Positions 7,759 to 14,679 of a stretch of DNA of 36,981 bases are shown here, piece after piece. Under the pieces are notes generated by a model. That model saw nothing but the letters and a program-made list of their open reading frames with translations, searched no databases and had not been told where the DNA came from. This stretch comes from Candidatus Auribacterota bacterium. GTDB lineage: Bacteria; Auribacterota; Tritonobacteria; UBA1439. Every line of letters begins with the position of its first letter. Within the stretch, counting starts at the first letter, position 1. The stretch is taken from contig JAPLCW010000118.1 in the NCBI GenBank assembly GCA_026392015.1, forward strand, positions 1 to 36,981. The letters run 5' to 3'. The translations under genes were made by a program, and so were the position numbers.

Positions 7759-8170
7759 GGTTCTCTTCCATTTTGTGTGGGTAAATGAATATCATTCCCT
7801 CCCCCTGTGAAGGGTAAGGGTGGGGGTGATACTACGGTTCCTGCTTATTAGTTTCAAGTAACTGCTGACCAGGGACTAGTACACTGTTAAGTTAATTCTT
7901 ACAAGGTAACCTGTCATTGCCAGCCCAAAGGGCGCGGTAATCTCGTTGTTAAAAGATAAAAAGAGATTGCTTCGTCTCCCGCCTCGGCGGGATCCTCGCA
8001 ATGACATAATGCTTACGGCATTTATATCAGTAAAAACTACTTTAACAGTGTACTAGTAACTGCGGTGAGCACCCCCTTCCTAACCTTCCTTCGACTTCGC
8101 TCAGGACAGGCTCCCCCTTCACAGGGGGGAGGGAATGGATAAAGTAATCCACACAAAGGGCAAGAGAACC
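7759..8170. mobile_element. Dispersed inverted-repeat element, copy A (carries a nested insertion)
   Basis: The ends are inverted repeats of about 22 bp beginning GGTTCTCTTCC and ending in TTGTGTGG (7759-7780 and 8149-8170). The interior has CCCTCC...GGAGGG and a palindrome built around CTTCGACTTCGCTCAGGACA. The same element occurs at 26026-26264 in shorter form. The length difference is an insertion at about 7875-8057. No coding capacity. Confidence 0.65.
7875..8057. mobile_element. Nested element with ACTAGTACACTGTTAA terminal repeats
   Basis: ACTAGTACACTGTTAA (7875-7890) and its exact reverse complement (8042-8057) bound a 183-bp stretch absent from the related repeat at 26.1 kb. Comparison indicates that a single CTAGT-like site was duplicated, so the target duplication is 2-6 bp within ACTAGT. 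Inside is another palindrome starting TGTCATTGCCAG and ending CTCGCAATGACA, with GAGATTGCTTCGTC, a motif common in intergenic repeats of many uncultured bacteria. Confidence 0.65.
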
Positions 8171-8533
8171 ATAAAGCAAGAATCCGCGCAATCCCTGCCT
8201 ATGCCGAAGCGGAGCTCCGGCTCCGCGCAGGCAGGCGCCCAATCCGCGGTTTAAACATTGGGGGGTAACGTGAGGTACCCGCACAAAACGAAAGAGAGCC
8301 AAAATTTTTAAAAGATGAATGTGCAACACACTATACGAATCAGCAAGTGAGAGTATCATATTCGCGTTACCTGAACGATGCTGCCATACCCGGAGAAGCA
8401 GGCATCCAGCCTTAAAAATCATAACATATACCCAGCGAACGTATTCCCGCTTGAGTTCAGTCTCGTGACAACCGAGGGGGGAGTGACCTAGCCCCCCTGA
8501 AACTGATCCGTTACAACCCCGGCAAAGTTTCGT
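8171..8533. repeat. Gene-free stretch with hairpin and dispersed repeat
   Basis: No gene is supported here. At 8194-8235 a GC-rich hairpin has arms CCTGCC...GCGGAGC and GCTCCGC...GGCAGG, flanked by AATCCGCG on both sides. At 8396-8493 there is a copy of a dispersed repeat beginning GCAGGCATCCAG and containing TTCCCGC and GTGACAAC. A second copy is at 17369-17461, and the 3' half is found inverted at 31835-31892. Confidence 0.5.
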
Positions 8534-8563
8534 TTGACTCGTCCCGCATCTGTGGAGTATGCT
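8534..8563 (+). promoter_or_regulatory. Promoter of the PAS histidine kinase
   Basis: TTGACT (8534-8539) and TATGCT (8558-8563) lie 18 bp apart. Transcription would begin near 8570, giving a leader of about 15 nt before the ATG at 8585. Confidence 0.5.
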
Positions 8564-8584
8564 TTATGACAAAAAGGTTTATAC

Positions 8585-10582
8585 ATGCCGCTTTCCCCCA
8601 TCCTGGCGCGCGATCTGCTGCACCCAATCTTTGCAATCTGCGGACTGCACGCGCTCATGCCTTCACTCTTTCCCCTGCTCGCGATGACCGTGAGCCGGAG
8701 AGGACAAAGTCGCCGTGCGCCGCGCCGCAGGCCTGCCGCACCGAAGAAACCCGATCTTCACAAAGTTCTCGACTCGCTCGACTGCTTCGTGGTGATCGAG
8801 GATTCAAACTATACCATCTGCTACATGAACAAGCGATTAAGGCGGAAGTTCGGCGACAAGACCGGCAAGAAGTGCTACCGTGTCTTTATCGGTCGCAAGA
8901 CGCCGTGTCCCCTATGCCCGGTACGGACGATCCTCCATGAAGGCAAGAAATCGCTCACCTACCTTGCGAAAGATAAGCGCGGCCGAATATATGAATCCAC
9001 CGCGGTGCCACACGTGCAACCCGATGGGAACAAAGTCATCATCGAGGTCCTCAGCGATGTCACCGAGAAGATCCGGGCTGAGAATACCATCAGGGAACTT
9101 ACTAAAACTCTGAAGGAGAGGATTCAAAAGAAGACAGACGAACTCACGCAATCCCAGAAACTCTATAATGCGCTTCTGACCAACGCGACCGATGCGATCT
9201 TCTCCATCGATCCCGGGAGCAACAGCATCCTCAGGTCAAACCACGCCGCAGAGATACTCACCGGCTACACCACAAAAGAGCTCCTCTCGATGAAGAATAC
9301 CGCGCTCTATACGCCGGGCACATTCGATGATATCTGCAAGGCCCTCAGAGATTCCCCCACCGGTTCCGGCGCTTTTTCCCGCGTCGAGATAATAAAGAAA
9401 GACGGAGGCCGCGCCATTGCCGATGTCAGCGCGAACATACTTTCGTTCGGCGGCAGAAGGATCATCCTCGCAATTTGCAGGGATATCCGCCAGAGGCTTA
9501 TGTTCGAAAATCGCATGCGGCAAATCGCGAGCGTCCTCGAGGGGATGAGTGCGAGTGTGATTCTCACCGATACACAAAGCGTAATCACCTATGTCAATCC
9601 CGCAGCGGTGAAGATGCTGGGTTATCGGGAAGAGGAGATGCTGGGGCGCCCTGCACGTCAGTTTTTCGAGGGGATCCCGGGGAACCCCCCCGATATCGCA
9701 GCGATCATCAGGAGGGAATCCAAGAACGGTTACTGGGAGAGTGAGATATTCAACCGGAGAAAGTCCGGAGAAGTTTTTCCAATCTACCTACGCCAGAGCA
9801 TGATCAGGAATGAGAGGGGCGAGCTGATTGGATACGCTGGCATCTCTGAAGATATCTCGGTCAGGAAACGGATGGAGGAGGAACTGATTCAGAAGGAGAA
9901 GCTCTCAGCCCTGGGTGAACTTGTCGCCAGCATCGCCCATGAACTGAACAATCCCCTTACCGGCGTTCTTGGATATGCAGAGATCATGCAGCAATACGAA
10001 TGCCCGAAGGGTCTCAAGCAGGACCTGCACCGTCTCTACAAGGAGGCAATCCGATGCCAGTGCCTTGTGAAAAACCTCCTCACCTTCGCGCGCAAGACCC
10101 TTCCCCACAAGGATTTTTCCGACATCAACGAACTGATCAAGAGCTCAGTCGAGCTCAAGGCCTATCAGTTCAAAGCCGACCAGATTGAATTTATCATAAA
10201 CCTAGGTGCGAATCTTCCCACGGTCCTTATCGATCCCCACCAGATGCAACAGGTGCTCCTGAATATCCTGAACAATGCTCACTTCGCCCTTCTGGAAAAG
10301 CGAAGATCGCGCCGAATCACCATCACAAGCGCTGCAAAGGGTGGCCGGGTCTACGTGCGTATCGGCAACAACGGTCCGCACATCCCCGAGGAGAGAATCG
10401 AAAAAATTTTCGACCCGTTTTACAGCACAAAGGAGTTTGGCAAGGGAACGGGGCTCGGCTTGAGTATCGCCCAAGGGATCGTTAAGGACCACGGCGGTGA
10501 AATTGTCGTTGCGAGCGAGGAGGGGAAGGAGACCGTGTTTACCGTTGAGATTCCGATCGATGCGGCCCCTCCCCTTCGATGA
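8585..10582 (+). CDS. Sensor histidine kinase with three PAS domains
   Basis: 665 residues. A weakly hydrophobic N-terminus (1-35) and basic linker precede PAS1 (about 60-165), a coiled coil (165-195), PAS2 (195-305) and PAS3 (315-430). HisKA follows with the phospho-acceptor His452 in [10 protein letters not shown]. HATPase_c has the N-box at 555-569 ([15 protein letters not shown]), the G1 box NNGPHI (595-600) and the G2 box [10 protein letters not shown] (619-628). PAS1 contains Cys97-x10-Cys108-x2-Cys111, which could bind a metal or sense redox state. The G1 Asp is replaced by Asn. No response regulator is adjacent, so it is an orphan kinase. AAGG lies 7 nt before the ATG. Its 3' end overlaps the Nudix gene on the other strand by 44 bp. 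Confidence 0.92.
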   Translation: MPLSPILARDLLHPIFAICGLHALMPSLFPLLAMTVSRRGQSRRAPRRRPAAPKKPDLHKVLDSLDCFVVIEDSNYTICYMNKRLRRKFGDKTGKKCYRVFIGRKTPCPLCPVRTILHEGKKSLTYLAKDKRGRIYESTAVPHVQPDGNKVIIEVLSDVTEKIRAENTIRELTKTLKERIQKKTDELTQSQKLYNALLTNATDAIFSIDPGSNSILRSNHAAEILTGYTTKELLSMKNTALYTPGTFDDICKALRDSPTGSGAFSRVEIIKKDGGRAIADVSANILSFGGRRIILAICRDIRQRLMFENRMRQIASVLEGMSASVILTDTQSVITYVNPAAVKMLGYREEEMLGRPARQFFEGIPGNPPDIAAIIRRESKNGYWESEIFNRRKSGEVFPIYLRQSMIRNERGELIGYAGISEDISVRKRMEEELIQKEKLSALGELVASIAHELNNPLTGVLGYAEIMQQYECPKGLKQDLHRLYKEAIRCQCLVKNLLTFARKTLPHKDFSDINELIKSSVELKAYQFKADQIEFIINLGANLPTVLIDPHQMQQVLLNILNNAHFALLEKRRSRRITITSAAKGGRVYVRIGNNGPHIPEERIEKIFDPFYSTKEFGKGTGLGLSIAQGIVKDHGGEIVVASEEGKETVFTVEIPIDAAPPLR

Positions 10583-11060
10583 ACTTTACAAGGAGATACC
10601 CACCCGCCTTTTTTTCGAGCACACAGTTGTAGTGCGTGTGCGCTCCGGCGCAGACCATCTTCTCGATGATGCGAAGATCACTGGGAATAATCTCATCCCC
10701 CATCTCGCCAATGCGGTCCAGCGCACACCAGCGGAGCTCTCCCTCCGCGCCGCCGGCGCCGGAGCATGTGCGCGGGATCAGTTCGCACACATGCAACAGG
10801 AAGTGCTGAACCACCCTTCCGTCCTCCCTCAGGTGCTCAGACACGAGACCCAGGTACCTCTTGAATTCCGAGTCAATACCGCACTCCTCCGCAATCTCCC
10901 GCACCGCCGCCTCTGAGAGGTGCTCGTCTCTCTCCACCTTTCCCCCCGGCAAGCCCCAGAGGTTCACGTAATCGCCCCTGCGCCTCTTGATGAGGAGTAT
11001 CCTCCCCTCCTGGATCAGCGCGGCGATCACCACCGCGAGCGGAAACTTACCGGTTCTCAT
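10539..11060 (-). CDS. Nudix hydrolase
   Basis: 173 residues. The Nudix box is complete: GKVERDE, seven residues, then REIAEECGI, matching Gx5Ex7REUxEExGU. Enzymes of this family hydrolyse nucleoside diphosphates linked to another moiety. [12 protein letters not shown] before the box is MutT/ADP-ribose-pyrophosphatase-like, but the substrate cannot be told from sequence. Start: ATG 11060 has GGAG 8 nt upstream; an ATG at 11078 has none. The C-terminal 60 residues after the catalytic core are unassigned. Tail-to-tail with the histidine kinase. Confidence 0.88.
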   Translation of the reverse strand: MRTGKFPLAVVIAALIQEGRILLIKRRRGDYVNLWGLPGGKVERDEHLSEAAVREIAEECGIDSEFKRYLGLVSEHLREDGRVVQHFLLHVCELIPRTCSGAGGAEGELRWCALDRIGEMGDEIIPSDLRIIEKMVCAGAHTHYNCVLEKKAGGYLLVKFIEGEGPHRSESQR

Positions 11061-11094
11061 CTTGCGTGCTCCATTCATACTGATGCTGTAACGA

Positions 11095-11219
11095 TTCAAG
11101 GAGTCAGAATCCAGAATCCAGAAGTCAGAATCCAGAATACAGAATACAGAATAGTGACATTCCAAGAAAACGTTTATCTCCTGTCTCCTGAATTCTGTCT
11201 TCTGAATTCTGGCTCCTGT
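11095..11219. repeat. Degenerate CAGAATC tandem and inverted repeats
   Basis: At 11100-11153 the 7-10 bp motif (T)CAGAATCCAGAA is repeated about six times with small changes. At 11180-11219 the reverse complement motif CTGAATTCTG/TCTCCTG appears several times. The block is therefore both tandem and inverted, and could fold into a long imperfect hairpin between two minus-strand genes. Confidence 0.6.
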
Positions 11220-12233
11220 TTACTGCTGCGCTTCCATCCTCAGAGCGGCCTCGAGCGCTGCATCCAGAAGTGAACGCACCTCCGCGCTCTGCGCGTCGAG
11301 CCCCCGCCATCGGATATATTCTGAGGCGACCTTCGCGGCGCGCTCCTTTCTCTCATTCCATGACCCCGAACGCGAGGCATCCCCCGCCGCTCCCCTCTCC
11401 TTTTGTGCGCCGGCGTCTCCTGGAGCCGCGGCGGCGCCGATACCGGCGGCGGTCTTTATGATCTCCCATGCGAGATCCTGGCCCCTGAAGGAGGCAAAGA
11501 GTTTCTCCCAGAAGAGGCGGAACGATCTCCTGTAGAGCCTGCCGAGAAACGGGAGATGGCAAAGAACGGCGTGCAGCAGGAGAATCGCCGCGGCGGAGAC
11601 GACCGTGGAAAAGAGTCCGCCGAACGCCTTCGTGACGTCCTCGCCAAGCTGGGAGAGATATTCTCTCGCCCGCTCCGCCGCGCGCGGCGCTTCTTTCCTG
11701 TCAAGCCCCTTGCACAGCTCCGCGACGCGGGGAGAGAGATCCTCCGTCCCGATGTAAAAGAGGCCCCCGTCCGCGCCCGGGGGGAACACGAAAATGTCGT
11801 CATCGGACAGCGGGAGGCGGGCGCGCTCCGCCGCCTTGATAATCCTCACCCGCATCTCCTCCGCGGTCAACTCCTTCGATTCCAGGCGCATCACGAAAGT
11901 CTTTTCCACACCGGGAAGCCCGTGGACGGAGGCTTCCTCCATCGCGGTGAGGAGCTTCTTCACAAGGGAAACATCCGCCTCCTTCCCCTTGAGGAACACA
12001 AGGTGCGGTTCTTTTTCCCGAGGCAAGGCGAACACAGAAACCTTGCACTGCGGCCTGATCTTCATCTGAGTGAAGAGATTCTGGAGGAGCTGATCGGCGC
12101 CTCCCGCGTCGATTCCCCTCAGGACGACATAGTCGACGCTCTCCACCAGAATCGGGGCGGCGAGCTCACGCTGCTCCTGCACCGGCTGGGCGAAGAGCGC
12201 GAGCGAAACCGCGAGCAGATGGGTTAGGAACAT
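11220..12233 (-). CDS. Membrane-anchored protein with two secretin-NolW-like repeats (inferred)
   Basis: 337 residues, no named family recognised. There is a signal peptide (1-17) and two similar alpha/beta units (about 31-100 and 111-178). The second reads FVMRLESKELTAEEM, then an FVFPPGADGGLFYIG strand and a VAELCKGLDRK helix, the pattern of secretin short NolW repeats. One transmembrane helix follows (205-230). The cytoplasmic tail has an Ala/Gly-rich linker (262-290) and a helical end. No secretin beta-barrel is present. It overlaps the upstream protease gene by 10 bp, with GAGGGAG ahead of its ATG, so the two are coupled. The NolW reading is inference from pattern only. Confidence 0.6.
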   Translation of the reverse strand: MFLTHLLAVSLALFAQPVQEQRELAAPILVESVDYVVLRGIDAGGADQLLQNLFTQMKIRPQCKVSVFALPREKEPHLVFLKGKEADVSLVKKLLTAMEEASVHGLPGVEKTFVMRLESKELTAEEMRVRIIKAAERARLPLSDDDIFVFPPGADGGLFYIGTEDLSPRVAELCKGLDRKEAPRAAERAREYLSQLGEDVTKAFGGLFSTVVSAAAILLLHAVLCHLPFLGRLYRRSFRLFWEKLFASFRGQDLAWEIIKTAAGIGAAAAPGDAGAQKERGAAGDASRSGSWNERKERAAKVASEYIRWRGLDAQSAEVRSLLDAALEAALRMEAQQ

Positions 12234-13783
12234 TTCTCCCTCCTCGGGGGTGCAAGTGTAATTCCCCTCCCTCTGAATACCTCCGCGATCTCGAGCGCAT
12301 TCCGTCCGGAGAAAATGTTGGCGTCCGCCTGTGCGACCCCGCGCGCCGCATCCGAAAAACGCGCGAACTCGGGGAGGAAGTGCATGCTCTCATACATGAG
12401 GCTATCCGCCTTCTCCTTCCCGAGGGACGCGCGGAGATCCCAGCACGCCCCGCCCCATATCTCCCCATCGGCGTGCGCCTCGCCCTCGAGATCGCGCGGG
12501 TAGCGTTTTCTATTCCCCAAATCCCTGAGGTGTGGCTCCCCGATCGAAGCCACAACCCACTCGCCGATCTGCGCGTCGTCGGTAAGGGAACACCCGAAGT
12601 AATCCGCGTATCCCTCATGGAGTGCATCGGCCTCTGCGCCCTTGAGGTGCGGATTGACATGGTCGAGAACCGCATGCGTGAATTCGTGGTAGATCACCGC
12701 GGCTTCCTTCGCGAGATCGTTCAAGCGGCTCGTTCCGCCGCCGTCCCCAAGATAAATGCCGTTGGTTGCGGGATCGTAATAGGCGTTATCCATACAGTCG
12801 CCCGCGTGTACGATTGCCCTGAGAGGGCCCCTCATCGCCACGAGCGTGCTCCCCGAGCGATCAACCCCGCTGAAGAATGTGCTCACCCGATCGATGTGAT
12901 AATACGCCATCACCTCATCGAAATGGGTATCCTCGGGGGAAAAGAGGTAGAGCCCTCGCTCCGACTTGGCCTCGGGCGCATCCTCATTCAAGACCGCGAC
13001 ATACTCGCCCTTGAGCTCCCGCGGCGTCTCCATCCGCTCGAGGGGCACCGCCCTGAGCGCCGGGTCCTCAACAGGGCTTAACAGGTATATTTTCCCCGTC
13101 CCCTGATCAAACCTCATATTATTATAGCTGTGCAGGATGGTCCCTCTGAACGGATCAATGAGGTAGACCCAGTTCCCAAGCGGCTTCGTTGCCGGCAGCT
13201 CCACCTTATATACTTTCGAGGGTCCTTGTCGCGCACTGTAGATCATCTCATAGAATCGCAAAGGAGCGCGCAAACGGCAACGTGGCCCGAGATCGGCGAG
13301 GGCTTTCCGGATCGCGTCTTTCTTTGTGACGGAGGGAATATTTTTAAAGCCCCGCGCCCTTCCCAGGCGATTTTGGAAAGCCCCGGTCACCGCACACACC
13401 GCTCCCGCGCGGTCTAGGTGGACGTCCAACAGAGCGCCGATCACCGGCACAGCATCGTACATCTGCTGGAAGCGGAGATGCGTGCCGCTGCGGCTGCGCA
13501 CAAGGTGGGAAAAATGGAGCTGCGAGGGGTCCAGAATGCCGAGTGCGGCGGCGTTCCCATAGAGGAAGTTGACGCCTTTTCTCACACGGGCATCCCCGGG
13601 AATTCCTCCAGGAGGTCGTCTGCGTGCTCGCCCTGCCCGGAGGTGCAGCGGAGCTACACCATGGATCGAACGGAACCAGCATACCGCAGTGGGATGAGCC
13701 CCCGCCTCGCTCGCTCCCGATACGGGGAGCGATTCGGAGAGAAACGGCTTTCTGTGCAGAGAGCCCTTCTTGGGGCGAATCAT
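12224..13783 (-). CDS. Thermolysin-like (M4/M36-type) metallopeptidase with FTP propeptide
   Basis: 519 residues from ATG 13783. An FTP-like propeptide is seen at about 98-140 (GTHLRFQQMYDAVPVIG). The catalytic domain carries HEFTH (366-370), ALHEGYADYFG with the third zinc ligand Glu390, and AHADGEIWGGACWDL with a conserved His437, all in the order expected for gluzincins. Such enzymes are secreted as zymogens. Oddly, the first 75 residues are low-complexity, Arg/Pro-rich and lack a signal peptide. A protein-like stretch in another frame (near 13580-13650) suggests a frameshift or a misplaced start. It is the first gene of a two-gene operon with the NolW-like protein. Confidence 0.85.
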   Translation of the reverse strand: MIRPKKGSLHRKPFLSESLPVSGASEAGAHPTAVCWFRSIHGVAPLHLRAGRARRRPPGGIPGDARVRKGVNFLYGNAAALGILDPSQLHFSHLVRSRSGTHLRFQQMYDAVPVIGALLDVHLDRAGAVCAVTGAFQNRLGRARGFKNIPSVTKKDAIRKALADLGPRCRLRAPLRFYEMIYSARQGPSKVYKVELPATKPLGNWVYLIDPFRGTILHSYNNMRFDQGTGKIYLLSPVEDPALRAVPLERMETPRELKGEYVAVLNEDAPEAKSERGLYLFSPEDTHFDEVMAYYHIDRVSTFFSGVDRSGSTLVAMRGPLRAIVHAGDCMDNAYYDPATNGIYLGDGGGTSRLNDLAKEAAVIYHEFTHAVLDHVNPHLKGAEADALHEGYADYFGCSLTDDAQIGEWVVASIGEPHLRDLGNRKRYPRDLEGEAHADGEIWGGACWDLRASLGKEKADSLMYESMHFLPEFARFSDAARGVAQADANIFSGRNALEIAEVFRGRGITLAPPRREKCS

Positions 13784-14131
13784 AGTATATTTTTCGCTCC
13801 GATTGATCCTATTATGTATCCGTCCACTGGCTCTGTCAATCAATTATGATCAGGACTTTCCCCGTTTTGTTTCAAAAGATTAGTAGCTCACCGCAGAGGC
13901 GCAGAGCACGCAAAGAGCGATCGCAAAGAATAATTCATACTAGCCTGGCTTTCTGCATGATCTATCATCTCTGCGTCCTTCGCGTCTCCGCGGTGAAAGA
14001 TATGATCGCTTCTTTTTCCAAACCTGGAATACTACAGATGCTGAAATTTGTATCTGTCTGGTGATTAGTCAGTAATAAATTTAGTGCTCACTATTTTGGG
14101 GAATCTCCTGATTATGATGAATTTTGCTATT
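13784..14131. repeat. Gene-free stretch with GCAGAGGCGCAGAG inverted repeat
   Basis: No gene is seen. CACCGCAGAGGCGCAGAG at 13889 is mirrored by CTCTGCGTCC...CGCGGTG ending at 13995. The two imperfect arms of about 27 bp are separated by about 50 bp. This repeat type is common in intergenic regions of many bacterial genomes. Confidence 0.55.
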
Positions 14132-14292
14132 GGGTCACTTATGGGGGGGGAAACATAATGTTATGTTGTCGGGGCGCGATTTACTTGTCCTGAGCACTTC
14201 GGCTGCGCTCAGTATAAACTCGGCCGAAAGATCGCGCCCGGGTTCGATAAATCGAACCCCTACAATTCATATTACCCCCCAAGATTGACAAA
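14132..14292. mobile_element. MITE-like element, GGTCA...TGGGG family, copy 1
   Basis: The left end GGGTCACTTATGGGGGG is mirrored at the right end by CCCCCCAAGATTGAC, an imperfect terminal repeat of about 16 bp. The interior holds two hairpins: GGGCGCGATtt...aGATCGCGCCC and GGGTTCGATaaATCGAACCC. A second element with the same ends lies at 28722-28811. Confidence 0.5.
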
Positions 14293-14581
14293 TTACGAAT
14301 TTTGAATTATGACGAATTCCGGTACCCCCTCAGCTGCGTGTTACATCGGTACTCTTGCCCAATTCCTTTCCCCTTAAGGAGGAGCCTGCCCGAGCGGCCT
14401 GGATGGGATCCTTACCGCATCAAGAAGTTAGTTCGACGATGGATACTAAATGATCATTTATCCATTCTCGCAGTGGACACTAAGTATCCAATCGGCCTTA
14501 ACTATGGAAATTCCATTTTTTGCATTTGATGTAATTACTTGTGCCAGAATGGGAAACATTTTTGAAATAAATAGCGGGTTT
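14293..14581. other. Gene-free stretch upstream of the golvesin-domain gene
   Basis: No coding frame here has supporting features. A TTGAAA (14562-14567) followed after 17 bp by CATAAA is a weak sigma70 candidate for the downstream gene. Confidence 0.35.
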
Positions 14582-14597
14582 TGGCATAAATTATGCT
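14582..14597 (+). promoter_or_regulatory. Possible sigma54-type promoter site
   Basis: TGGCATaaattATGCT has the GG-N10-GC spacing of -24/-12 promoters and lies 83 nt before the golvesin gene start. A near-identical TGGCAT-N5-ATGCA lies before the secreted gene at the left edge. Confidence 0.35.
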
Positions 14598-14679
14598 ACC
14601 TGAATAGGCAGGCTTAAGAGAAGCGGAGCATATCGAGAGTATGCTCCAAACACTAAAAACTTCAAGAAAGGGGGCAGGT

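Noticed and set aside
8042..8422. 126-codon minus-strand open frame
   Set aside because: Built from dispersed repeats and hairpins (7.8-8.4 kb); the same repeats elsewhere do not keep the frame.
11100..11160. Possible CRISPR array
   Set aside because: Repeat units are 7-10 bp and contiguous, with no spacers of regular length and no cas genes in the window.
11403..12227. 274-codon plus-strand open frame opposite the NolW-like protein
   Set aside because: Rich in Arg, Glu and Gly with no hydrophobic core; the minus frame has signal peptide, TM helix and coupled start.
12380..13081. 233-codon plus-strand open frame opposite the protease
   Set aside because: It is the antisense of the HExxH-bearing domain, without start signals.
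14302..14529. 75-codon plus-strand open frame
   Set aside because: No ribosome binding site, composition of translated intergenic DNA.
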